64,000 nucleotides of DNA from UBA6136 sp044351045 (GTDB taxonomy: Bacteria > Pseudomonadota > Gammaproteobacteria > Methylococcales > Methylococcaceae): positions 1-64,000 of the forward strand of contig JBILGM010000001.1 of the NCBI GenBank assembly GCA_044351045.1, read 5' to 3'. Numbering within the stretch: the stretch's first letter is position 1; each line of letters opens with the position of its first letter. Below the pieces are notes generated by a model, which worked only from the letters and a program-made list of their open reading frames with translations, searched no databases and was not told where the DNA came from. Made by a program: the position numbers and the translations under genes. Below, in pieces: positions 44,909-52,933 of the stretch.

Positions 44909-45306
44909 TTCTGCTCGATACCCACAGTCTGATCTGGATGGATCAAGACAATCCACTGTTGGGCCCCTCGGCCCGCCGGCTCATTGAGGCGGCATGGCGG
45001 GAAGGTCTGGTCGCTGTGAGTGCCATCAGTTTTTGGGAATCAGCCATGCTGGTCGAACGGTCCAGGATCAGTTTGCCGGTTTCTGTTGAGACTTGGCGTA
45101 CCGATCTGATTCAGTCAGGTGTCAAGGAGATTTCCCTGGACGGACGGATCATGCTCAGGTCTACCCAATTGCAGGGCTTGCATAGGGATCCAGCAGACCG
45201 GTTTATCGTTGCGACGGCCTTGCAACACTCTGCCACGCTGATTACTGCGGATAGCAAGATTCTGAATTGGGATAATGAGTTTCCAAGGCAGGACGCCCGG
45301 ATTTGA
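44905..45306 (+). CDS. PIN-domain (VapC-type) toxin
   Basis: A ribonuclease toxin of about 133 residues. The PIN-domain acidic residues are in LLDTHSLIWMD (first aspartate), SFWESAMLVERS (glutamate), and HRDPADRFIVATAL with ITADSKIL (C-terminal aspartates). The TTG at 44905 overlaps the antitoxin stop in TTGA and has GGAAGG upstream, and gives the usual start ILLDTH; a GTG at 44890 is the alternative. It cleaves RNA when free of the antitoxin. The pair sits between two bat genes. Confidence 0.88.
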   Translation: MILLDTHSLIWMDQDNPLLGPSARRLIEAAWREGLVAVSAISFWESAMLVERSRISLPVSVETWRTDLIQSGVKEISLDGRIMLRSTQLQGLHRDPADRFIVATALQHSATLITADSKILNWDNEFPRQDARI

Positions 45307-45360
45307 TGCGGATTCTGTGTCGCCACGAAAGCGCCGTTTTTTCTTGAATACCCACCTTGC

Positions 45361-47283
45361 ATGCTGACTGACTTCCACTTTCTCCGTCCCTGGTGGCTGC
45401 TGGCCCTGATCGGGTTGGTGGGCATACTCTGGCTGCTGGCCCGTCGGCAGGCGGGATCAGGCGACTGGGCGGAGTATTGCGACGAGGCCTTGATGCCTTA
45501 TGTCCTGATCGGCCGACCCGCCAAGCAATCGCGGTTGCCGCTCTGGTTGGCGGGACTGACCGGGCTGATCGCCGTTCTCGCGCTTGCCGGACCCGCCTGG
45601 GAGCGGTTGCCCACTCCGGTCTTCCGCAATCTGTCGGCCATGGTCATCGTGCTGGACTTGTCTTGGGCGATGGAGGCGAACGATGTCAAACCCAATCGAC
45701 TGGAGCGCGCCCGCTTCAAGATCGATGATCTACTGAAGGCGCGCAAGGATGGACAGACAGCGCTGCTGGCCTATGCCGGCGATGCCTTTGTTGTGACGCC
45801 CCTCACCGATGATGTTGCCACGATTACGGCGCAACTGACCGCGTTGTCGCCTCAGATCATGCCGCTGCAGGGGACGCGCATGGCTCTGGGCCTGGATGCG
45901 GCGGGTCGATTGTTGCAGCAGGCCGGACAGAAAACCGGCGATGTGCTGGTGGTAACGGCCGGGGAAGACGTGGCTGCCGCCACGGCGGCCGCGTCCCGTC
46001 TCCAGTCCCAAGGCTACCGGGTGTCGCTGATCGGTGTGGGTTCCCGGGAGGGTGCGCCGGTCCCGTTGCCGGAGGGGGGGTTTCGCAAAGACAGTAATGG
46101 CAAGATGCTGCTGTCGCGGTTGGACATCAAGGCGCTGTGGGACCTGGCGCAGGCCGGTGGCGGCGTCTATCGCACGCTGGATACGGGCGCGGCGGACACC
46201 GATGCCGTGCTGGAATTCGTCGACCGGCGGGCGGAGGCCGATCAACAATCGGGACAGGATATCCATGTCGACCAGTGGCGTGATGGCGGCGTCTGGCTGT
46301 TGCCGTTACTGATTCCGTTGGCGGCACTGGGGTTTAGGCGCGGCTGGCTGGGCTTGATTTTGCTCGCGGTGCTGGCGCCGGTGCCCCAACCGGCCTGGGC
46401 GCTGGAGTGGGCGGATTTATGGAGGACGCCGGATCAACAGGCACAGCAAGTGCTGCAATCGGGTGACGCCAAGGCCGCTGCCGAGCGCTTTGCCGATCCT
46501 GATTGGAAAGCGGCGGCCGAATACAAGGCCGGCCAGTTCGAGGCGGCGGCCCAGCATCTGGAGCCCAGGGACACCTCACTCGCGCAATACAATCGCGGCA
46601 ATGCGTTGGCCCGGCAAGGCCAGCTGGAGTCGGCGCTCAAGGCCTATGATCGGGCGTTGGAACTGAATCCCGGCCATGAGGACGCCCAATACAATCGCAA
46701 GCTGGTGGAAGAGGCGCTGAAGAAACAGCAGGAGCAGCAGCAAAAACAAGACCCGTCCGAATCCTCCAAGGAGGGCGATCAGGGGCAACAGTCCAATCAG
46801 GATCAGAAAAACCAGGACGGGGAGAAAAAGCCATCCCAGTCGCAGGAGTCGCAGGATCAAAAACCGGAGTCCTCGCAAGCCCAGCAGGACAAGAATCAGG
46901 CCGATAGTTCGGCTAATGAGGAAAAGTCTTCAGGCGAAAATGACGAGTCGAAAGACCCGGCTAAATCGGCGGAAAGTCAGACTGGGTCTACTGAAGGTGA
47001 TCCGCAACAACCCAAGCCGGATGACGGCAAGCAAGAAACCGCGGCCAAGCAGGATGCCGCCCAACAGGATGCTCCCGCCGAACCAGCTCGACCCGATGCG
47101 CAGGAGGCCCAAGACGCCAAGGACAAGCCCGCTGCGGCTGCTCAGGCACAAGAGCCGCCGAGCGAAAGTGATCAGGCAGAGGCGCAGTGGCTGCGGCGAA
47201 TACCGGATGACCCGGGCGGCTTGCTCAAGCGCAAGTTCAACTACCAATACCGCCTGCGTCAGCAACAGCAACCATCGGAGTGA
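45361..47283 (+). CDS. BatB-BatC-like fusion, VWA plus TPR
   Basis: A 640-residue protein. An N-terminal pair of hydrophobic segments is followed by a VWA domain (about 92-270). Its MIDAS reads D99-L-S101-W-A103-M, so the third serine is alanine, which should weaken metal binding. Two further hydrophobic segments lie near 310-340. A TPR unit (about 390-460, with YNRGNALARQGQLESALKAY) ends in a long Q/K/D/S/E-rich tail and a basic end. This is the BatB followed by BatC layout, fused in one frame. The gene is 54 bases after the toxin gene and seven before the BatD-like gene. Confidence 0.82.
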   Translation: MLTDFHFLRPWWLLALIGLVGILWLLARRQAGSGDWAEYCDEALMPYVLIGRPAKQSRLPLWLAGLTGLIAVLALAGPAWERLPTPVFRNLSAMVIVLDLSWAMEANDVKPNRLERARFKIDDLLKARKDGQTALLAYAGDAFVVTPLTDDVATITAQLTALSPQIMPLQGTRMALGLDAAGRLLQQAGQKTGDVLVVTAGEDVAAATAAASRLQSQGYRVSLIGVGSREGAPVPLPEGGFRKDSNGKMLLSRLDIKALWDLAQAGGGVYRTLDTGAADTDAVLEFVDRRAEADQQSGQDIHVDQWRDGGVWLLPLLIPLAALGFRRGWLGLILLAVLAPVPQPAWALEWADLWRTPDQQAQQVLQSGDAKAAAERFADPDWKAAAEYKAGQFEAAAQHLEPRDTSLAQYNRGNALARQGQLESALKAYDRALELNPGHEDAQYNRKLVEEALKKQQEQQQKQDPSESSKEGDQGQQSNQDQKNQDGEKKPSQSQESQDQKPESSQAQQDKNQADSSANEEKSSGENDESKDPAKSAESQTGSTEGDPQQPKPDDGKQETAAKQDAAQQDAPAEPARPDAQEAQDAKDKPAAAAQAQEPPSESDQAEAQWLRRIPDDPGGLLKRKFNYQYRLRQQQQPSE

Positions 47284-47290
47284 TGCGCCC

Positions 47291-49039
47291 ATGATCTGGA
47301 AACCCGTAAGCCGCTCACATGAGAGTGGAGCGTGGATGTTCAACTTCAGCGGTGCCGTCGCCTGGCTGCTGGCCAGTTTACTGCTGTGGGCCCACCCGGC
47401 TTTCGCCGCACAGATCGAATTGACGCTGGACCGCAACCCGGTCCCGCTCAATGAGTCTTTTACGCTGACCTTCACTGCTAATGAATCACCGGATGACGAT
47501 CCTGACTTTTCCCCGCTGCAGGCGAACTTCGAGGTGCTGAACCAAAGCCAGAGCAGCCAGATGTCCATCGTCAATGGTCGAGCCACCCGAGACATCAGCT
47601 GGCAGGTGCAGGTGATGGCCAAGAACTCCGGGACGCTGGAGATACCAGCCATCGCGTTTGGTCGTGATACGTCCAAGCCTTTCGCGGTCACCATCACCCA
47701 TGGGGCGGTGACCGCAAAGCAGGGCAGCGAGGCCAATATTTTGCTGGAGGCTGAGGCCGAGCCCAAGAACCCTTATCTTCAGGCGCAAGTGGTACTGACA
47801 CTGCGCGTACTGAGTCGTGTGGCATTTTCCGGCGATTTGGGTCAACCGGAGGTGCCCGACGCTGTGGTCGAAAAGCTGGATGAGGACCGGGAATACGTAA
47901 CCCTGCGCGATGGCGTGCAGTTCAAGGTCAACGAGCGCCGCTATGTGCTCTTTCCGCAGAAAAGCGGTCGCCTGACCATCGGTTCCATCAACCTGATCGC
48001 GCAGTTGGGCGGCTCTTCTTTCGGGCCTTTCTACCGACCATCGACGCGCCAGCAGCGGCTGCATTCGGACCCCATCGATCTGGATGTTCGGCCGATACCG
48101 GCTCAGTTCACTGGAAAACACTGGCTACCCGCTACCAAAGTGGAGTTGGGAGAACAATGGCAGCCGGTTACGAGGCAAGTGGCCGGGGGGGAGCCTGTGA
48201 CCCGGACCGTCATGATCAAGGTCGAGGGTGCCGGTGTGGGTCAGCTACCTGAACTGATCGGCGCGGATTTGTCTGCGGCTGACATCAAGCACTACCCCGA
48301 TCAGCCGGTGACCAAGGAAACCAAGACGGACGAGGGCCTGGTCAGCCAGCGACAACAGAAAATCGCGTTGATCGCGACTCATGGGGGGACATACACCGTG
48401 CCAGCGATGGAGATTCCCTGGTGGAATACGGTGACCGACCAGATGGAAGTGGCTCGTTTGCCCGCGCATGAATTGACGGTGTCCGCGGTGGCGGGGGACG
48501 CTGAATCGCTCCCTATCAGTCCGGTTCCTTCGTCAACGTTGGAACCCCGTCCACCAGCAGAGTCGCCCGTGACGGCGGCTCTGCCACCTGCGACTGGCGA
48601 TCACTGGTTTTGGCTGGCGCTGCTGTTTGGGCTCGGCTGGTTGCTGACGGGGCTGGCCTGGTGGCGGTCACGCGCCTTACGGTTCAGGGATTCACTGCCC
48701 CAGGAAAACCCTGCCGCCGAGTCGGAGCGACAGCTCATCCGCGCACTGGAGAACGCTTGTAAAGCCAACGACGCCAAGGCCGCGCGCCAGGCGTTTGACC
48801 GTTGGGCCGAATTCCGCTGGCCCGACATGCCTTCTGGCAACCGGCGGCAACAGCTGGATGAGAACCTGAGGATGCTTTTAGACGAGCTTGATCGCTATCT
48901 CTTCTCCGCTGGCGATAACCCACATTGGGCCGGTGTGGATTTCTTGCAGGCCTTCAGACAGTTACTTACCAATCTGAGCCAGGCAACCGCTAGTAAGCCG
49001 GCGCCACTACCGGGTGAGCTAGCTGGTCTTTACAAGTAA
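47291..49039 (+). CDS. BatD-like periplasmic membrane protein
   Basis: About 582 residues. A signal segment (AVAWLLASLLLWAHPAFAA) leads into tandem beta-sandwich domains typical of BatD (TLDRNPVPLNESFTLTFTAN, then GRATRDISWQVQVMA). A transmembrane helix follows near 430 (HWFWLALLFGLGWLLTGLAW) and the C-terminal 120 residues are a cytoplasmic helical domain. BatD works with BatA/B/C at the membrane. A longer frame reading back to 46916 overlaps the repetitive tail of the previous gene and is not used. An ATG at 47336 with GGAG five bases upstream is an alternative start. Confidence 0.82.
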   Translation: MIWKPVSRSHESGAWMFNFSGAVAWLLASLLLWAHPAFAAQIELTLDRNPVPLNESFTLTFTANESPDDDPDFSPLQANFEVLNQSQSSQMSIVNGRATRDISWQVQVMAKNSGTLEIPAIAFGRDTSKPFAVTITHGAVTAKQGSEANILLEAEAEPKNPYLQAQVVLTLRVLSRVAFSGDLGQPEVPDAVVEKLDEDREYVTLRDGVQFKVNERRYVLFPQKSGRLTIGSINLIAQLGGSSFGPFYRPSTRQQRLHSDPIDLDVRPIPAQFTGKHWLPATKVELGEQWQPVTRQVAGGEPVTRTVMIKVEGAGVGQLPELIGADLSAADIKHYPDQPVTKETKTDEGLVSQRQQKIALIATHGGTYTVPAMEIPWWNTVTDQMEVARLPAHELTVSAVAGDAESLPISPVPSSTLEPRPPAESPVTAALPPATGDHWFWLALLFGLGWLLTGLAWWRSRALRFRDSLPQENPAAESERQLIRALENACKANDAKAARQAFDRWAEFRWPDMPSGNRRQQLDENLRMLLDELDRYLFSAGDNPHWAGVDFLQAFRQLLTNLSQATASKPAPLPGELAGLYK

Positions 49040-49254
49040 ACACTGTCTTCCATAATCTCCAATTTATTGAATGCCCTGCGGGACAAATGTTGAACTGCCC
49101 ACATGATTAAGTGCAACTTGTGGTGTAAAAGCTGGCGGTCTTGCTTGGTCTATCGCGCTGAGAGTTTTTTGAGCAAGCATTGTTCCAGCTAAGCTCAATA
49201 AATTAATGTGGGTGAGCGATAAGGCGAAACCAGCTGCTCTGGGTGATCATCTGT

Positions 49255-51141
49255 TTACTGCTCTGGTTTTTCATTGATCTTAAATGCCCCGACGATATTG
49301 TTATCTTTGCCGCTCATGTCAGTTATTCGTATGCGGTCAGTGGGCACCTTGGGCATCGGATCTGTTCGGTACTGATAAAGAAAATACCCATTTGCAGATT
49401 TGCTGGTTGATCTGATTTCCCTAAGTGGAATTAATTCGCCATTAAAATACATTGAAATTAAATACACATTATCTGCCAGAGAAAAAAACTCCATGTCTTG
49501 CAAGAAAATGCTGTTTCTCATGACAATGTCCAGGCTTTTAGTAAAGCCTTTTTCAATATGGTCATTTGGAAATAAAGACTTTTCTGTTGTTGCTTGTGGG
49601 GTGTATAGGATAGCGGGTATTTCTGTGCTTTGAGCAATCGCAGTGAAACGGTACTTGTCAAAATCATTATATCCTGTAATCAGGTTCAATTTTATAATTT
49701 CTTTTAGCCGGCCTGGGGTAGTGAGAGGAAGCCGAGTTATTATCCTTAGTGAGTCATAAAGATGCCTCGTTTCAGGATCGGTCAGTAGGTTCTTGTTTTC
49801 TCTGACGCTCACCTCATAGTTTTCTGGCAATTGCCGGCTAAAGTGACCAATGCGCCACTGGTTGTCATGCTTTGCCGGCAGTCTGGCGAGCAATGGATCG
49901 GAAAGACCACAGTAATCAATGAGGTGGACCCCCGGCCCTCCTCGTAATCCCGTGAAGCCAAGTCCCCCGCAGGTGACCTGGACCTTGCTGGAAGTGTGAG
50001 CTGTTCCGGATAATCTGAAAAAATCTCTTCCTGCATGGGCCAGCCCGGTCTTGGAGTCATAAAAGTCACGTTCATCTGCGATGCCGGTAGCCAAGATGTC
50101 CCTCAAAGCGTTGTTGCCACTTTTTGTCCATACGTGCTGGAGGCTCATTGCTCCTAAAATGATGATTATGACGGAGGTTGTCCTGAAGCTAGCGGAATCA
50201 AAATTAGATTTGGCAATGATGATTGCGCTCACGAGTAAAGGGGCGGTAAGAAATCGGCCAGACATGAAGTCGCCGCCTATGCTTACTATAAATAATAGGT
50301 AGAGTATGATGCCAAGGGCGAGTCCCCGCTCCATGAGTTTTCCGCGCAATGACAGTATGATTGCTGTCAGTATTGATCCCATGGTGACTGGGTCGCGAAT
50401 CGCCGAGTCGATGATATAGATAAACCCTTGTCCCACTCGTTCGGCCATTGGAATACCATTTCCAATTTTGGCATATGCTGTATTCGGGAGTGGAAATCCG
50501 TAGTAATAAATTGAGAACAGTGTCCAAGCTACTGCTGGCGTTGTCCCGATAAGTAAGCAGACCGCTAACCTTGATTTCGAGCAATTGTTCCTGTAAGCGG
50601 CAATTGATATCAGGGGCAGTATAAGAAGTGTCAGGTCGGGTCTTGTCAAGTAGATGAGTGAGCCTATAAAAAAGAGAGTTACAAGTGTGCTCTCATGCTT
50701 TATATGGTTTGTGTATGCTGCTATGACGATAAGCAGTATCAGGAAGTGTGATAGAGGGTTCTCGAGTCCGGAGGTGGAGTAGTCAAGATAAGCGGTTGAA
50801 AGCAGTAATGCTGCAACACCAATCAGCCCTGGCTTGGTGGTTGTTGGAATTCGCGTCACGAATAACCATAGGGCGGTTAGTGAGACAAGTATGGGTACCA
50901 AGTAGCTTGTTATTATAATGTTGCCGAGCACCAGGCTTGATCCGGATAACAGGAGGAACCAGAGCGGGTGCGTGTATGCCTGTACGCGTTCTCCAATGTT
51001 AAAGACTGGACCATGGCCGTGTTGGAAGTTATCTATGGTCCTAAGCGTTATCGCGGCATCATCTGAAATCCACGCGGTTCTGATTAATGCAAAGAAGAAA
51101 ATAAGTAAAGCGGCCAGAAGGATGTGGCGACGATTGTCCAT
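49255..51141 (-). CDS. AftB-like polyprenyl-phosphate-sugar glycosyltransferase
   Basis: A 628-residue GT-C fold membrane protein with about ten N-terminal transmembrane segments and a C-terminal soluble domain (from about 370). The first loop AWISDDAAITLRTIDNFQHG has the double aspartate, with GHGPVFNIGERVQAYTHPL after it, strongly like the mycobacterial arabinosyltransferase AftB and its bacterial relatives. Further loops are YLTRPDL, FPLPNTAYAKIGNG and GGDFMSGRFLTAPL. The base composition is clearly more A+T-rich than that of its neighbours, a sign of transfer. Acceptor and donor are unknown. The gene is alone on its strand; 215 bases to its right side of batD hold nothing I recognise. Confidence 0.8.
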   Translation of the reverse strand: MDNRRHILLAALLIFFFALIRTAWISDDAAITLRTIDNFQHGHGPVFNIGERVQAYTHPLWFLLLSGSSLVLGNIIITSYLVPILVSLTALWLFVTRIPTTTKPGLIGVAALLLSTAYLDYSTSGLENPLSHFLILLIVIAAYTNHIKHESTLVTLFFIGSLIYLTRPDLTLLILPLISIAAYRNNCSKSRLAVCLLIGTTPAVAWTLFSIYYYGFPLPNTAYAKIGNGIPMAERVGQGFIYIIDSAIRDPVTMGSILTAIILSLRGKLMERGLALGIILYLLFIVSIGGDFMSGRFLTAPLLVSAIIIAKSNFDSASFRTTSVIIIILGAMSLQHVWTKSGNNALRDILATGIADERDFYDSKTGLAHAGRDFFRLSGTAHTSSKVQVTCGGLGFTGLRGGPGVHLIDYCGLSDPLLARLPAKHDNQWRIGHFSRQLPENYEVSVRENKNLLTDPETRHLYDSLRIITRLPLTTPGRLKEIIKLNLITGYNDFDKYRFTAIAQSTEIPAILYTPQATTEKSLFPNDHIEKGFTKSLDIVMRNSIFLQDMEFFSLADNVYLISMYFNGELIPLREIRSTSKSANGYFLYQYRTDPMPKVPTDRIRITDMSGKDNNIVGAFKINEKPEQ

Positions 51142-51207
51142 GACGAATGGTTTATTCGTTTATGATTAGGTGTCTCTTGCCAAGCGAAAGGCCAGATCTA
51201 CGCTGAG

Positions 51208-51411
51208 TCAATCACGTCGCTGGCGATTTTCTCTGCGGCGATCCAGTAGCCAGAAGCCGGCCTGGGTCACAATGACGCCGAGGGCAAAGCCGACTACAAA
51301 AAATTCCGAAGGGTGATGGCCCATGAGTTGGCCGAGTCCGTTGCCGGCAACATAGCCGATAACCAGGGCAAGGCCGATGCGGAGTCGCTTGATGATTTCG
51401 TCGGTATTCAT
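51208..51411 (-). CDS. Small two-helix membrane protein
   Basis: A 67-residue protein with two hydrophobic segments (about 12-28 and 37-55) and a basic tail RRRENRQRRD. I start at the ATG at 51411; a longer frame adds 17 uncharacteristic residues. Not recognised as a known family. Its neighbours on the same strand are unrelated. Confidence 0.6.
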   Translation of the reverse strand: MNTDEIIKRLRIGLALVIGYVAGNGLGQLMGHHPSEFFVVGFALGVIVTQAGFWLLDRRRENRQRRD

Positions 51412-51562
51412 GAATCTCTCAATTCGGCTTGGTGGGTCAGTCCCGCCGGTGTGTATTTTCAATACTTAAAGTTCCGTCCGCTCACCCTTCAACAGGCACT
51501 GGGCGAGCGGAAGGAACTATTGCGTTTAGAAGAGCCCTGCGCGAAGCGCAGTTCTCGGGGCT

Positions 51563-52393
51563 CTACATCCAGTCCTTCCCCTTTTTTCGCACCTGTTCGT
51601 AAAACGCATCCATGACCTCGACGAAGGATTCGTCCTTGTCCCAGAACGGCGGAAAGTCGCCGCCTTTGCGAATGAGAATGCCGGATACGGCGGCGGGTGG
51701 TGGGGGTTCCACCCCGGCGGGGAGTTTGCGTTGCCCGCGCCAGAATGGCCGTGGGGAAATGCTCTCCGGCAAAGCTTTTTCCACGGGTCGGGTAAAGAAC
51801 GAGTCGGCGGATTGGGGTTGGGGCCGGGCCTCGTCAAGGGCCGAGGCCAGCGCGGTGCCCAGCGGCGTGGCCCTGAGCCGCTGGATCAGTTCGGACCGCG
51901 AGAGGCCGCGCAGTTCAAACAGCAGGAACGGGTCCTGGTCCAGTCGTCCGGCCAGCAGCAGATAAAGCGCGGCGACGTGTTTGCAGGGATTTTCGTAGTC
52001 CGGACAGGAACACCCGCTGGCGACCTCGGATTGGCTCGAGGGCAGCAGGTTGACTCCCAACTCCGCCAGCGGGCGCTCGATCTCATCCGGCATTTCGTTG
52101 AACAGTAACCGCGAGATATAACCAGCCCGGCTGCCGATCAGCGATAGTGCTTCGTCCCACGCTTCGTGCGGAATGGGCGTGAATTGCAGCCAGGTGTCAT
52201 AGACGGGCACTTCGTGGATGCCATAGTAGGGATTGAGCTTGCCGCGTATGGTGGCTTCGACCCGGTTGCCGAGAATCTCCCAGCGACTGACTCGATGGCT
52301 CCCCAGATATTGCCGGCCACGCGCCAGTCGGCCGGCCTCGGTGAAAGATTCCAGCACCTCGAGAAAGCGCCGTCCCCAGCAGGTTTTGCTCAT
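51563..52393 (-). CDS. SWIM zinc-finger protein
   Basis: A protein of about 276 residues with one SWIM zinc finger at its centre, CSCPDYENPCKHVAALYLLL (pattern CxCxnCxH). The preceding segment (about 5-105, starting SKTCWGRRFLEVLESFTEAG, then GRQYLGSHRVSRWEILG) is typical of bacterial SWIM proteins that accompany SNF2-family helicases and may bind nucleic acid. No SNF2 helicase gene is near, so this is an orphan member. I use the ATG at 52393, where the family usually begins, rather than one five codons earlier. Confidence 0.85.
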   Translation of the reverse strand: MSKTCWGRRFLEVLESFTEAGRLARGRQYLGSHRVSRWEILGNRVEATIRGKLNPYYGIHEVPVYDTWLQFTPIPHEAWDEALSLIGSRAGYISRLLFNEMPDEIERPLAELGVNLLPSSQSEVASGCSCPDYENPCKHVAALYLLLAGRLDQDPFLLFELRGLSRSELIQRLRATPLGTALASALDEARPQPQSADSFFTRPVEKALPESISPRPFWRGQRKLPAGVEPPPPAAVSGILIRKGGDFPPFWDKDESFVEVMDAFYEQVRKKGKDWM

Positions 52394-52543
52394 TTTGTGG
52401 GGGGCCATGGATGGATGCTGCAGTGAGTGAGTCCGGTCAAGCAGGGCTATAAGCGGTCATGCGGTTGAAGGCCCGGGAAGGGCTGATTAGCCATGATAGC
52501 CGAGCCGGCCAGTTACCGGAATCGTTCACGTTGCCCTTATGCC

Positions 52544-52826
52544 TCAAAAACTGCGGATGACTCGAACAGAGGCTTCGGCCAACGTGTTTTCATCGGTGAT
52601 GCGGGCACCGATACCGCCCTGGAGCATGAAGTGGTCCGTCACTTCCCATTGCAGTTGCGGCATCAGCAGAAAATTGGTTTTTCCGCCCCCCATGGTTCGA
52701 TATCACCCAAGGGGCCCGTTTGCTCGCCCGGTTTCGGCTTGACGGTGGCCCCCATGGTCGAAGTCGCCCCTAGTAGCGCGAGGAGCGAGACGAGGCTGAG
52801 CGCTGTCCGTGATCTGATTTTGCGCA
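52544..52826 (-). pseudogene. Frameshifted small outer-membrane-type protein
   Basis: From the ATG at 52826 the frame gives a signal peptide (ALSLVSLLALLGATSTMGA) and then VKPKPGEQTGPLGDIEPWG, stopping early after 54 residues. A second frame from the G run at 52686-52691 gives GGKTNFLLMPQLQWEVTDHF followed by MLQGGIGARITDENTLAEA and ends in RVIRSF, the terminal phenylalanine seen in outer-membrane beta-barrels. Seven instead of six G would join the two into one protein of about 94 residues. Either a sequencing slip, a phase-variable G run, or recent inactivation. Not otherwise recognised. Confidence 0.5.
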
Positions 52827-52933
52827 TGGAGCCATTCTGGGAACTCCAGCTTTCATGAACCTTTCAGTTCAGCAAACATGTCCTGAATAAGTGCGGCTTG
52901 AGGCGGGCGAATCCCTCTTCACTGGCCCAATCT

